DNA from: JAZQLP01 sp045542755
Lineage (GTDB): Bacteria; Bacillota; Clostridia; Oscillospirales; UBA644
Length of the DNA stretch: 42,156 bases
Assembly: GCA_045542755.1 (NCBI GenBank)
Contig: JAZQLP010000026.1
Coordinates: 1 to 42,156 of the forward strand
Direction of reading: 5' to 3'
Each line of letters starts with the position of its first letter. The stretch's first letter is position 1. A program made the translations under genes and the position numbers. The notes beneath the pieces are model-generated. The model was given only the letters and a program-made list of their open reading frames with translations, did no database searches and was not told where the DNA came from. Below, in pieces: positions 1 through 7,434 of this stretch.

Positions 1-1
1 C

Positions 2-745
2 GATATAATGACCCTTTTTCCTGAAGAGGTGGATGCTTTTCTTTCCTCCTCCATAATAGGAATTGCCCGTAAAAACGGGTTTATAGAGGTTAATTGCCAC
101 AATATCCGCGACTATACCGAGGATAAGCATCGCCGTGTGGACGACTATCCTTACGGCGGGGGAAAGGGTATGCTTATGCAGGCCGCTCCCGTTATGAAGT
201 GCTTTGAGAGTATAAAGTCGCAGGTAGACGATGCCTGGTGTATATATTTGTCCCCCAAGGGCAAACGCTTTACCCAGACTAAGGCAAAAAAGCATCTTAA
301 AAAGAAAAACCTCATACTTCTCTGCGGCCATTACGAGGGTATTGACCAAAGAGCCCTCGACTCTATTGTGGACGAGGAGATTTCCATCGGCGATTACGTC
401 CTTTCGGGCGGAGAGCTTGGATCAATGGTAATAGTTGACGCGGTTTCAAGAATGGTTGAAGGCGTGCTTGCCGACGAAAGCTGTTATAAGGACGAGAGTA
501 TATATTCCGGGCTCCTTGAATATCCTCAGTATACACGCCCTCCCGTTTTTGAGGGGGAGAGCGTGCCCGATGTTCTTTTGTCCGGCGACCATAAGAAAAT
601 TGCCGAATGGCGTTTCGAACAGTCCCTTGAGGTGACTAAAGAAAAGCGCCCCGACCTTTACCGCAGATACATGAACAGAGCAAGCGTAAAGGCTCTTATG
701 GCGAAGAAAAATAAGAAAAAGAAATCAAATAACAAACGTAAGTAA
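2..745 (+). CDS. trmD: tRNA (guanine-N1)-methyltransferase, 5' end cut by window
   Basis: Methylates N1 of G37 next to the anticodon in tRNAs that read CNN/CGG-type codons, using S-adenosylmethionine; this prevents +1 frameshifting. The reading frame is open to the window edge (codons at 2 and 5 read Asp-Ile), and the family normally has about six residues before the LFPE motif, so the ATG at 8 is probably internal and the true start lies just outside. Visible SPOUT/TrmD signatures are VDDYPYGGGKGMLMQ, LLCGHYEGID and the knot segment SIGDYVLSGGELGSM, followed by YPQYTRPPVFEG. The C terminus ends in a Lys/Asn-rich tail (AKKNKKKKSNNKRK), which is unusual but may only reflect tRNA binding. fucI follows after 25 nt. 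The assignment is secure; only the start is missing. Confidence 0.96.
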   Translation, partial: DIMTLFPEEVDAFLSSSIIGIARKNGFIEVNCHNIRDYTEDKHRRVDDYPYGGGKGMLMQAAPVMKCFESIKSQVDDAWCIYLSPKGKRFTQTKAKKHLKKKNLILLCGHYEGIDQRALDSIVDEEISIGDYVLSGGELGSMVIVDAVSRMVEGVLADESCYKDESIYSGLLEYPQYTRPPVFEGESVPDVLLSGDHKKIAEWRFEQSLEVTKEKRPDLYRRYMNRASVKALMAKKNKKKKSNNKRK

Positions 746-770
746 TTACATATAGCAGGAGGAATTTACA

Positions 771-2600
771 ATGGCAAAAAACAGATACGTAGGCGATTAT
801 CCCGTAATCGGTATTCGCCCCATCGTTGACGGCCGCCGCGGCCCTCAGATGATGCGTGAATCTCTCGAACCCCTTGTTTGGGCTATGGCCGAATCTGCCA
901 AGAAGCTCTTTGAGGAGAATCTTTTCTATTCTAACGGCGAACCCGTTAAGGTAGTTATGGCCGACACTTGCATCGGACGCGTTCCCGAGGCTGCTGCTTG
1001 CGCCAATAAATTTAAAAAAGAAGGCGTTTCCATTACCCTTTCCGTAACTCCCTGCTGGTGCTACGGTTCCGAAACAATGGATATGGACCCCCATACTATC
1101 AAGGGCGTTTGGGGCTTTAACGGTACCGAAAGACCCGGCGCTGTTTACCTTGCCGCAGTTCTTGCAGGTCACGCTCAGAAGGGCCTTCCCGCATTCGGTA
1201 TCTACGGTCACGAGGTTCAGGACAGAGACCAGGTTACCGAAATGCCTGAGGACGTAAAGGATAAGCTTCTCCGTTTTGGCCGCGCTGCCGTTGCAGTTGC
1301 TACCATGAGAGGTAAGTCCTATCTCCAGATCGGTTCCCAATGTATGGGTATCGCCGGTTCTATTATGGACCAGAGCGTTATGGAAGAATACTTCGGTATG
1401 CGCGTTGAATCTGTTGACGAGGTCGAGATCCTCCGTCGTATGGAAGAAGGCATCTACAACGAAGAAGAATATCAGAAGGCTCTTGCTTGGACTAAGGAAC
1501 ATTGCAAGGAGGGCCGCGATGATAACCCCGAAGAGGTTGAATTCCTCGGCGAAAAGGTTCGCATAAAGTTTACCCCCGAAGAAAAGGAAAAGCAGTGGGA
1601 ATTTACCGTTAAAATGTACTGCATAATCAAGGACCTCATGGCAGGTAACCCCAATCTTCCCGATGCATTCGTTGAAGAAAAGGTTGGCCACAACGCCATA
1701 GCAGGCGGCTTCCAGGGTCAGAGACAGTGGACCGACCATTGGCCTAACTGTGACTACCCCGAGGCTCTTCTTTCTTCCACCTTCGATTACGAAGGCGCTC
1801 GCGAGCCCTATACCCTTGCAACCGAGAACGATATACTCAACGGCATGGGCATGCTTATGATGCGTCTGCTCACCCACAGAGCCCAGATATTTGCCGACGT
1901 TCGTACCTATTGGTCGGGCGAGGCTACCGAGAGAGTTACCGGATACAAGCTTGAAGGTAAGGCCGCTGAATCCAACGGTATTATCCACCTTCTCAACTCC
2001 GGTGCTGCATGTCTTGACGCTTCCGGCGTTTGCACCGACGAAAACGGCAACGCCACTATGAAGAAGTGGTGGGAAGTTACCGACGAAGATATCAAGAAGA
2101 TGACCGACGCTACCGTATGGTGCGAAGCAGGTCAGGATAACTTCAGAGGCGGCGGATTCTCCAGCCACTTCACCACCAAGTCCGAAATGCCCTGTACTAT
2201 GATCCGTCTTAACCTTGTTAAGGGCCTTGGCCCCGTTCTTCAGATAGCGGAAGGCTGGACCGTAAACCTTCCCGACGAGGTTTCCGACACTCTTATGGAA
2301 AGAACCAATCCCACCTGGCCCTGTACCTGGTTTGCTCCCCGTTGCGACGGTAAGGAAGGCTCTCCCTTCAAGACCGCTTACGAGGTAATGATGAACTGGG
2401 GCGCTAACCACGGCGCTATCTCCTACGGCCATATCGGTGCTGACCTCATCACCATGTGCTCCATGCTTCGTATTCCCGTATGTATGCATAACGTACCTGA
2501 AGACCAGATCTACCGTCCCGCTTGCTGGAACGCATTCGGTATGGATAAGGAAGGCCAGGACTACAGAGCCTGCCAGACCTACGGTCCTCTTTACAAATAA
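771..2600 (+). CDS. fucI: L-fucose isomerase
   Basis: Cytoplasmic aldose-ketose isomerase converting L-fucose to L-fuculose (D-arabinose is also a usual substrate), the first step of fucose catabolism. The 609 residues match the FucI family end to end: GIRPIVDGRRGP near the N terminus, TVTPCWCYGSETMDMDP, GFNGTERPGAVYLAA, HWTDHWPNC and the closing GQDYRACQTYGPLYK. The Mn2+/catalytic set of the family is present as Glu352 (TENDILNG), Asp376 (FADVRTYW) and His554 (GHIGAD). A GCAGGAGGAA ribosome binding site precedes the ATG. Upstream is trmD (25 nt away); downstream is a strong hairpin. No fuculokinase, aldolase or transporter is beside it, which is odd for a fucose pathway gene, so the remaining steps must be encoded elsewhere. 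Confidence 0.97.
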   Translation: MAKNRYVGDYPVIGIRPIVDGRRGPQMMRESLEPLVWAMAESAKKLFEENLFYSNGEPVKVVMADTCIGRVPEAAACANKFKKEGVSITLSVTPCWCYGSETMDMDPHTIKGVWGFNGTERPGAVYLAAVLAGHAQKGLPAFGIYGHEVQDRDQVTEMPEDVKDKLLRFGRAAVAVATMRGKSYLQIGSQCMGIAGSIMDQSVMEEYFGMRVESVDEVEILRRMEEGIYNEEEYQKALAWTKEHCKEGRDDNPEEVEFLGEKVRIKFTPEEKEKQWEFTVKMYCIIKDLMAGNPNLPDAFVEEKVGHNAIAGGFQGQRQWTDHWPNCDYPEALLSSTFDYEGAREPYTLATENDILNGMGMLMMRLLTHRAQIFADVRTYWSGEATERVTGYKLEGKAAESNGIIHLLNSGAACLDASGVCTDENGNATMKKWWEVTDEDIKKMTDATVWCEAGQDNFRGGGFSSHFTTKSEMPCTMIRLNLVKGLGPVLQIAEGWTVNLPDEVSDTLMERTNPTWPCTWFAPRCDGKEGSPFKTAYEVMMNWGANHGAISYGHIGADLITMCSMLRIPVCMHNVPEDQIYRPACWNAFGMDKEGQDYRACQTYGPLYK

Positions 2601-2617
2601 GGCATAGACTAAATGAA

Positions 2618-2646
2618 TTAGCCCCAACCGAAAAGGTTGGGGCTAA
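2618..2646. terminator. bidirectional intrinsic terminator between convergent genes
   Basis: A perfect 12-bp inverted repeat (TTAGCCCCAACC with GGTTGGGGCTAA) around a GAAAA loop lies between the end of fucI (+) and the end of the cysteine-repeat protein (-). The flanks are A/T-rich but lack a clean T run on either strand, so efficiency is uncertain. Confidence 0.8.
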
Positions 2647-2664
2647 ACTATTTAATATATATAT

Positions 2665-3429
2665 TTAATGACACTTTGAACATGGGGTAAATCCTTGTTT
2701 CTGGGCTTTTTCTAATGTTGTTTCATAAATTGCGTTTGCTCGAGATAAACCAGGACAAGACTTTCTTGAATGATATTTTTGGCCTGTTTCTGTTATATAA
2801 ACGGTTTCAGAAGTTGTCTTTTCGATTTTTGGTATCTTTTCACCACTCTTGATTATTGTTTTACAATTTATGCAATATGTATCACCGGTGTATCCTTCTG
2901 CTGTAGTGGTAGATTCTTTTTTATTTCGGATTTCGGTGTCATGTCCAGTAGCTTTGATCTTTGAACCTTTATTTATTACGATATCACAGTTTTTACAGTA
3001 AATATCGCCAGTATAGCCGTTTTCTGTGCAAGTGGCTTCTTTTTTGTTTCGAGTTTCAGTTTTATGTCCGTAAGATTTAATTTTAGATCCATTTTTGATT
3101 AACTTATTGCAATTTTTACAGTAGGTATCTCCCGAATATCCGTCTTCGGTACACGTGGCGTCTGATGAATTTTTAATGACCGTGTTGGAATGGAGACAAT
3201 CGCTCTCCTCTTTTCTATCTGTGTTTTCGGGCGCTGTTTCAATCTCACCTTTATTAATATTTTCTTGATCCTGAGTAGAGTTTTCTGTTTCCTCTTCATA
3301 AGATATCTCTGTATTGTTTTCTTCTATATTATTGATATCGTCGTCAATATGTTCATTTGAGTTCGTGCACATACCTATAATAGATAACAGTAATAATAAT
3401 ACGGCGATGATTCCAATTGTTTTTTTCAT
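2665..3429 (-). CDS. secreted/anchored protein with three YCxxC repeats and a C-terminal CxxCH motif
   Basis: A 254-residue protein of unknown function. The ATG at 3429 is chosen because GAGGAGG lies 4-10 nt before it and a signal-type N terminus follows: MKK, a hydrophobic stretch to about residue 19, then Cys20. The preceding IGM is not a canonical lipobox, so lipid attachment is possible but not certain. Residues about 25-75 are acidic and Asn/Glu-rich. Three repeats of about 38 residues follow, each built around GYTGDxYCxNC and ending in GHxTExRNKKE in two of them; paired cysteines suggest metal-binding knuckles. The end (TETGQKYHSRKSCPGL to TPCSKCH) resembles a short cysteine module found at the C terminus of many Firmicutes secreted proteins. 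A/T-rich composition differs from its neighbours and suggests acquisition. It is preceded by a promoter, structured leader and terminator. Confidence 0.8.
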   Translation of the reverse strand: MKKTIGIIAVLLLLLSIIGMCTNSNEHIDDDINNIEENNTEISYEEETENSTQDQENINKGEIETAPENTDRKEESDCLHSNTVIKNSSDATCTEDGYSGDTYCKNCNKLIKNGSKIKSYGHKTETRNKKEATCTENGYTGDIYCKNCDIVINKGSKIKATGHDTEIRNKKESTTTAEGYTGDTYCINCKTIIKSGEKIPKIEKTTSETVYITETGQKYHSRKSCPGLSRANAIYETTLEKAQKQGFTPCSKCH

Positions 3430-3439
3430 TTTATCCTCC

Positions 3440-3535
3440 TCATAAATAAAAAAAGTGCGCCAACCGAAGCCAGCGCACCGAAAAACGCAAACCCCGATTG
3501 TCGCCAAACAAATCGAAACAGAAGAGGATTTTCAT
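3440..3535 (-). CDS. possible 31-codon leader peptide overlapping the attenuator
   Basis: An open frame starts at ATG 3535 with AGGA eight nucleotides upstream and runs MKILFCFDLFGDNRG, then through the terminator stem, to a TGA at 3440-3442 that touches the ribosome binding site of the downstream gene. A ribosome translating it would cover the 3' arm of the end-pairing helix and the terminator hairpin, so it could couple translation to transcription read-through. There is no run of one amino acid that would name a sensed metabolite. Translation is inferred; the frame may be chance. Confidence 0.35.
   Translation of the reverse strand: MKILFCFDLFGDNRGLRFSVRWLRLAHFFYL
3455..3478 (-). terminator. 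intrinsic terminator / attenuator before the ribosome binding site
   Basis: On the minus strand, GTGCGCTGGC pairs with GTTGGCGCAC (10 bp, three G-U pairs) around a UUCG tetraloop and is followed by seven T. It sits between the leader RNA and the GAGGAGG ribosome binding site of the gene starting at 3429, with no second promoter in between, so that gene needs read-through. Confidence 0.88.
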
Positions 3536-3667
3536 CCTTTATATCCTATCTCTTTGGGATTTGCGATTTTACCAAATCTCTATAGAGAAAGGATATACGA
3601 AAAAGGGTATACTACTCCTGTCAAAAGAAGGAAAATACCTCTAAACTGTTTATTCGATTTGTTTGGC
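3455..3667 (-). ncRNA. structured leader or stand-alone RNA with paired ends
   Basis: The predicted transcript begins at about 3667. Its first 15 nt (3653-3667, GCCAAACAAATCGAA) are the exact complement of 3503-3517, closing a domain of about 165 nt. The helix can continue through ACAG/CTGT, AGAGG/CCTCT and ATTTTC/GAAAAT. Inside, TATATCCTTTCTCT pairs with AGAGATAGGATATA (13 of 14) and carries an inner GATTTG/CAAATC hairpin; an alternative AGGAT-GAAA-ATCCT hairpin competes with the outer helix. A terminator ends it. It does not show T-box, SAM, TPP, glycine, lysine or c-di-GMP riboswitch core motifs. It could be an unrecognised riboswitch-type attenuator or a 6S-like small RNA. Its identity is unknown. 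Confidence 0.65.
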
Positions 3668-3673
3668 AAATTT

Positions 3674-3702
3674 ATTATAGCATAGAAAAAAATAAATGTC
3701 AA
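3674..3702 (-). promoter_or_regulatory. consensus sigma-A promoter for the leader RNA
   Basis: On the minus strand TTGACA (3697-3702), a 17-bp spacer and TATAAT (3674-3679): a perfect match. The expected transcription start is about 3667, exactly where the end-pairing helix of the leader RNA begins. Confidence 0.9.
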
Positions 3703-3723
3703 GAGTTGTCGAAAATTGCGTAA

Positions 3724-3756
3724 AAAGACCTGCCGTAAGATTTACGGCAGGTCTTT
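3724..3756 (-). terminator. intrinsic terminator of the exporter/glycosidase operon
   Basis: AAAGACCTGCCGTAA and its exact complement form a 15-bp stem with a 3-nt loop, starting 4 nt past the GH2 stop codon; the minus-strand side continues TTTTTACG with the stem's own T residues. Confidence 0.92.
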
Positions 3757-3759
3757 AGT

Positions 3760-6165
3760 TTATTTTGTATCAATATGCTCCGGACTTGCGTTTACGTCAA
3801 AGTCCTGGGCGGTCCCTTTGTAGGTGCTTCCGCCTGAAACGACTTTAATATCCCTTGTTGTGGTAATAAAGCCGTTGGGGTCGATAAAATAGAGTCTGAA
3901 CTTAATATCTCTTCCCTTATTAAGCTCTCTTCTGTGTCCCTTTCTCCAGAAGGGGAGGAATATCTCCTTTTTTTCGCCGGGGGCAAGCTCAACGGGGATA
4001 TCGTACCATTTGTTGCTGGTATTCAGATCTGATACTCTTATAGTACATTCATTGAGGTTTATATCGTTGTACTGATTCCACAGCTCCATGGTGAAGCCCT
4101 CGTCGCCCTCTTTCCATTGGATCTCCTCGGGGAAATCTACGGGGGAGAGGCAGGATCGGAGAGCCCAGAAGGTGGGCTTGGGAATAAGGCTTGGAGTAAC
4201 CACGCCCCAGTCGTTATCCTCTGAAAGTACTGACCATCTGAAGGGGTGTCCCTCAATAGAATCTGATGCGCCGCTTATCCAGGGGAAGAATGTACCGCCA
4301 AGACAGGAGGGCTCGTTTCTCATAAATCCCCACTCTCTCTTCAGTCTTTCGTGGAAGACCTTGAGAGTCGTGGTGTCCTCGGGGTATACGGGCTTTTCGT
4401 CGTCTATTATTGAGCAGTCGTTTGGACTGTAAAGAATATCGGGGTTGTTTGAGAAAAGACCGTACTCGGAGGCGAACCAGGTACCTGACCAACCTCTTTC
4501 CAGAGCCTCTTCTTTAGTGGTTATTTCCTGATCAAATTCCCATGAAAGGGGATTTGAAACCTTGCCCTCACTAAGGAATTGCTTTGCGAGTTTAAAGGAG
4601 TAGTGGACGTCTGCAATATCTCCTACTTTAAGCTCAAATCTCCCAAGCATAGGACCCTTCGTGGGACCGGGAGGGGGGAACATCGTGTACTTGTCGGGGG
4701 AGAGTGCCTTTACGAAGTCGTTGTAAAGCTGCAGGTGCATCCAGCCGTCGTTTTCTACGGCTTGGCTCTCGGGCATGTTCTCGTTTCCGATAGCCCAGAT
4801 GTGGATGCAGGTGCGGTTTCTGTCCCTTAAAACTCCGCTCTGGAGTCGCATAAGGGCTTGTCCTACCCATTCGGGATCGTGAATGAAATGTGTACCCCAG
4901 TCAACGGGAAGCTCCTGAATCAGATAGAATCCCATCTCGTCGCAAAGGTCAGCTAAGGCTCTCGGACCCATATAGTGGGTTCGGATAGCGTTGACGTTAG
5001 CCTTTTTCATAAGCTCGAGGCTCTTTCTCAGCCATTCTGTAGGGGTGTGGATGCCGCCCTCGGGATGATATGATAGATGATTGACGCCTCTGAATTTGAC
5101 GGGATTTCCGTTAAGAGTAGCTCTGCAATCCTTTATTTCGAAGTGGCGGAAGCCCTTTTTGAAGGTGTACGATTCAGGCTTCTGACCTTTGAAATATTCG
5201 GTAACGGTCACGGTATAGAGATAGGGATGCTCGTCGTTCCAGAGCAGGGGATCGGGAAGGAGTATTTTTATGGGAAGCTTTCGTTCGCTGTGGGCTTCCA
5301 TAAAGGCTGCAAAGTTTACTCTCTTTGCAAGGGTTCCGTCGGGAGCCGTGATAGTGAACTGTATTTCGCCCGTTGTGTTTTCGTCGAGGTCGTTTTTAAT
5401 ATATATCTCGCCCGTAAGAAGTCCCTTTTTCAGATTATCTTCCTTAAAGAGAGCAGGAAGATAATATCCCGTTATTCTGCACCTTTCCTTTGCAAAGAAT
5501 CTTGCGGGCTGCGCAAGGCCTGCAAAGCCGGATGAGTGGCGGGGCATATCAAGCCGGATGTACTTGTGGTAGCGGAGGATCCTTACCGCTACCAAAACCT
5601 CGTCTCCTGCCTTTACCTTATCGGTAACGTTTATATAGATGGGGGTAAGACCGCTGGTATGCTCTGCTAAAAGCTCGCCGTTAAGATATATTCTGGACGC
5701 GGGATAAATTGCCTCGAAGCAGAGGATTATTTCCTTATTTTCCCAGCTTTCGGGAATGCGTACGGTCTTTCTGATAATGGCGCCGTCATTCTCGGTAAAA
5801 TGGGTCATGTTTACACGGTCAAAGCCGTTGCATCCGTATACGTCCTTATAACGGTCGGGACATACCTCGGTATCGTAAATGCATATCTTACCCGGTTGAT
5901 TTCTCTTTTCCCACTTATCGTCAAAGACTTCCCGTTTTACAAGCTCCTCCTCGGAAGCACTGAAGGGAGAGTAGGAGACCCTCCATTCACCGCAAAGAGA
6001 GAGTGAGTCTTCAGACGCATCGTTCCATTCCTCTCTCCATACGGGAGTAATATCGGTCTCCCATTTACCGTTGAGGAAAGAGAGTCTTTCAGGTTCCTTT
6101 GATGCAAGCTGTTTTTCAATAACCTCTTGAGCTATAATTCTTTCTTCTTCTGTTCTGTATAGCAT
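3760..6165 (-). CDS. glycoside hydrolase family 2 (beta-galactosidase/glucuronidase-like)
   Basis: Retaining exo-glycosidase of 801 residues. An N-terminal beta-sandwich sugar-binding domain (about 50-230, with AIYPASRIYLNGELL), an Ig-like domain (about 235-345) and a TIM barrel (about 350-660, starting with KFRGVNHLSYHPEGG) are followed by a C-terminal beta region. The acid/base is Glu462 in AIGNENMPES, and the probable nucleophile is Glu567 in WFASEYGLF. There is no signal peptide, so it acts in the cytoplasm on imported oligosaccharides. Substrate cannot be read from sequence: galactosides, glucuronides and mannosides are all possible in GH2. It starts 14 nt after the aminopeptidase stop with AAAGGA before the ATG, and is the last gene of the operon. 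Confidence 0.93.
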   Translation of the reverse strand: MLYRTEEERIIAQEVIEKQLASKEPERLSFLNGKWETDITPVWREEWNDASEDSLSLCGEWRVSYSPFSASEEELVKREVFDDKWEKRNQPGKICIYDTEVCPDRYKDVYGCNGFDRVNMTHFTENDGAIIRKTVRIPESWENKEIILCFEAIYPASRIYLNGELLAEHTSGLTPIYINVTDKVKAGDEVLVAVRILRYHKYIRLDMPRHSSGFAGLAQPARFFAKERCRITGYYLPALFKEDNLKKGLLTGEIYIKNDLDENTTGEIQFTITAPDGTLAKRVNFAAFMEAHSERKLPIKILLPDPLLWNDEHPYLYTVTVTEYFKGQKPESYTFKKGFRHFEIKDCRATLNGNPVKFRGVNHLSYHPEGGIHTPTEWLRKSLELMKKANVNAIRTHYMGPRALADLCDEMGFYLIQELPVDWGTHFIHDPEWVGQALMRLQSGVLRDRNRTCIHIWAIGNENMPESQAVENDGWMHLQLYNDFVKALSPDKYTMFPPPGPTKGPMLGRFELKVGDIADVHYSFKLAKQFLSEGKVSNPLSWEFDQEITTKEEALERGWSGTWFASEYGLFSNNPDILYSPNDCSIIDDEKPVYPEDTTTLKVFHERLKREWGFMRNEPSCLGGTFFPWISGASDSIEGHPFRWSVLSEDNDWGVVTPSLIPKPTFWALRSCLSPVDFPEEIQWKEGDEGFTMELWNQYNDINLNECTIRVSDLNTSNKWYDIPVELAPGEKKEIFLPFWRKGHRRELNKGRDIKFRLYFIDPNGFITTTRDIKVVSGGSTYKGTAQDFDVNASPEHIDTK

Positions 6166-6179
6166 ATCTTTTAATCCTT

Positions 6180-7421
6180 TTAGTTGAATATTTCGGAGAA
6201 TTTGCCGTCAATGAATACGGGGATCTCTTTACCGTCAAACGTGATTCCCGTAATGGAAAGGTCTTCTGTTCCCACCATAAAGTCAACGTGGGTGATGGAG
6301 TCGTTAAGGCCCCTTTTCTTAAGCTCTTCCTTTGAGAGATTTTCGCCGCCCTTAAGGGTGGAGGGATAAGCTTCTCCGAATGCGAAATGACAGGAAGCGT
6401 TCTCGTCAAAGAGGGTGTTGTAGAAAAGAACCTTGGATTTTGCAATGGGAGAGTCTATGGGAATAAGGGCGACTTCGCCAAGGTATGCTGCGCCTTCGTC
6501 AACAGCAATAGCGGCCTTGAGAAATTCCTCACCTTTTTTAGCCTTTGCATCAACTATCTTGCCGTCTTTAAGGGTAAGAACAAAGTTGTCTATAATGTTT
6601 CCGCCTTCTATAAGGGGCATTGCAGAGGCAACTGTACCGTTAACGCCGTTTCTCTTGGGGGCAGTGAATATCTCTTCTGTGGGCATATTTGCAACGAATG
6701 TTATGCCGTTTTCAGTATCTTCTGCACCGCCAAGCCATACGTGACCTTCTGCAAGTTCTACGGTAAGGTCAGTGCCGATAGAGTTTTTGTATTTAAGGGC
6801 TTTAAAATTGTAGTCGTTAAGCTTTTTGGCTCTTTGAGCAAGTTTTTCGGTATGCTTTTTCCACTCTTCAACGGGGTCAGTCTCCTCGTTGATTCTTACT
6901 GCATCAAAAATAGCATCCCAAAGCTTTTCAACGGCCTTTTCTTCGGTTTCACCGGGGAATACCTTCTTTGCCCAGGATGTGGTGGGAATAGAAGCTACGC
7001 ACCAAGGAAAATAGTTTGTCATCTGGCGCTGTCTGTATGTGGCAAGCTTCTTACCCGAGGTTATCTGCTGACGCTTTAATCTGTCGGGATCAACACCCTT
7101 GAGGGCTTCGGGGTCGGATGCATAGATGTTAAGCATAGCCGCGCGGTTTTCGGAGTAGTGGTTGTAGAACTCAACCTGCCATTCGGGGAACTCGTCAAAG
7201 ACCTCGTCTGCGGCCTTGAGACAGGTTTCTCTGGAGCAGTAGTCGTCCTTCCATCTCATAATGACCTCTTTACAACCCAGGTCGTAAGCGGCGGTAACGC
7301 ATCTTCTGCCAAAGTCTGCGCAGTCTACGGGGCAGGATACTATAAGGGTCTGACCCTTCTGTACGTTAAGGCCCGTAGCAACCAAAAGCTTTGCATATTT
7401 ATTAAGTAATTCTGCGTTCAT
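6180..7421 (-). CDS. M29-family metallo-aminopeptidase
   Basis: Cytoplasmic leucyl/broad-specificity aminopeptidase of the thermophilic aminopeptidase family (AmpS/PepS/aminopeptidase II), 413 residues. The start at 7421 (MNAELLNKYAKLLV) has AAAAGGAG about 8 nt upstream; a longer frame exists but lacks a site. Family metal ligands are visible in order: PLIEGGNIID, AYLGEVALIP, ENASCHFAFGEAYP and THVDFMVGT, giving two Glu, two His and an Asp for the dinuclear centre. It begins 13 nt after the exporter subunit stop and ends 14 nt before the GH2 start, so it is co-transcribed with both. The likely job is trimming peptides; why it sits with an exporter is open. Confidence 0.93.
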   Translation of the reverse strand: MNAELLNKYAKLLVATGLNVQKGQTLIVSCPVDCADFGRRCVTAAYDLGCKEVIMRWKDDYCSRETCLKAADEVFDEFPEWQVEFYNHYSENRAAMLNIYASDPEALKGVDPDRLKRQQITSGKKLATYRQRQMTNYFPWCVASIPTTSWAKKVFPGETEEKAVEKLWDAIFDAVRINEETDPVEEWKKHTEKLAQRAKKLNDYNFKALKYKNSIGTDLTVELAEGHVWLGGAEDTENGITFVANMPTEEIFTAPKRNGVNGTVASAMPLIEGGNIIDNFVLTLKDGKIVDAKAKKGEEFLKAAIAVDEGAAYLGEVALIPIDSPIAKSKVLFYNTLFDENASCHFAFGEAYPSTLKGGENLSKEELKKRGLNDSITHVDFMVGTEDLSITGITFDGKEIPVFIDGKFSEIFN

Positions 7422-7434
7422 AATCTGTCTCCTT

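Noticed and set aside
696..2627. A 643-codon minus-strand frame across fucI
   Set aside because: It lies wholly opposite a clear L-fucose isomerase and shows no family motif; it arises from the codon bias of the real gene.
3455..3667. Retron-type RNA, because its ends pair
   Set aside because: No reverse transcriptase is next to it, and the downstream gene is a secreted cysteine-repeat protein.
3455..3667. T-box leader
   Set aside because: The conserved T-box sequence and antiterminator are absent, and the downstream gene is not an amino-acid or tRNA synthetase gene.
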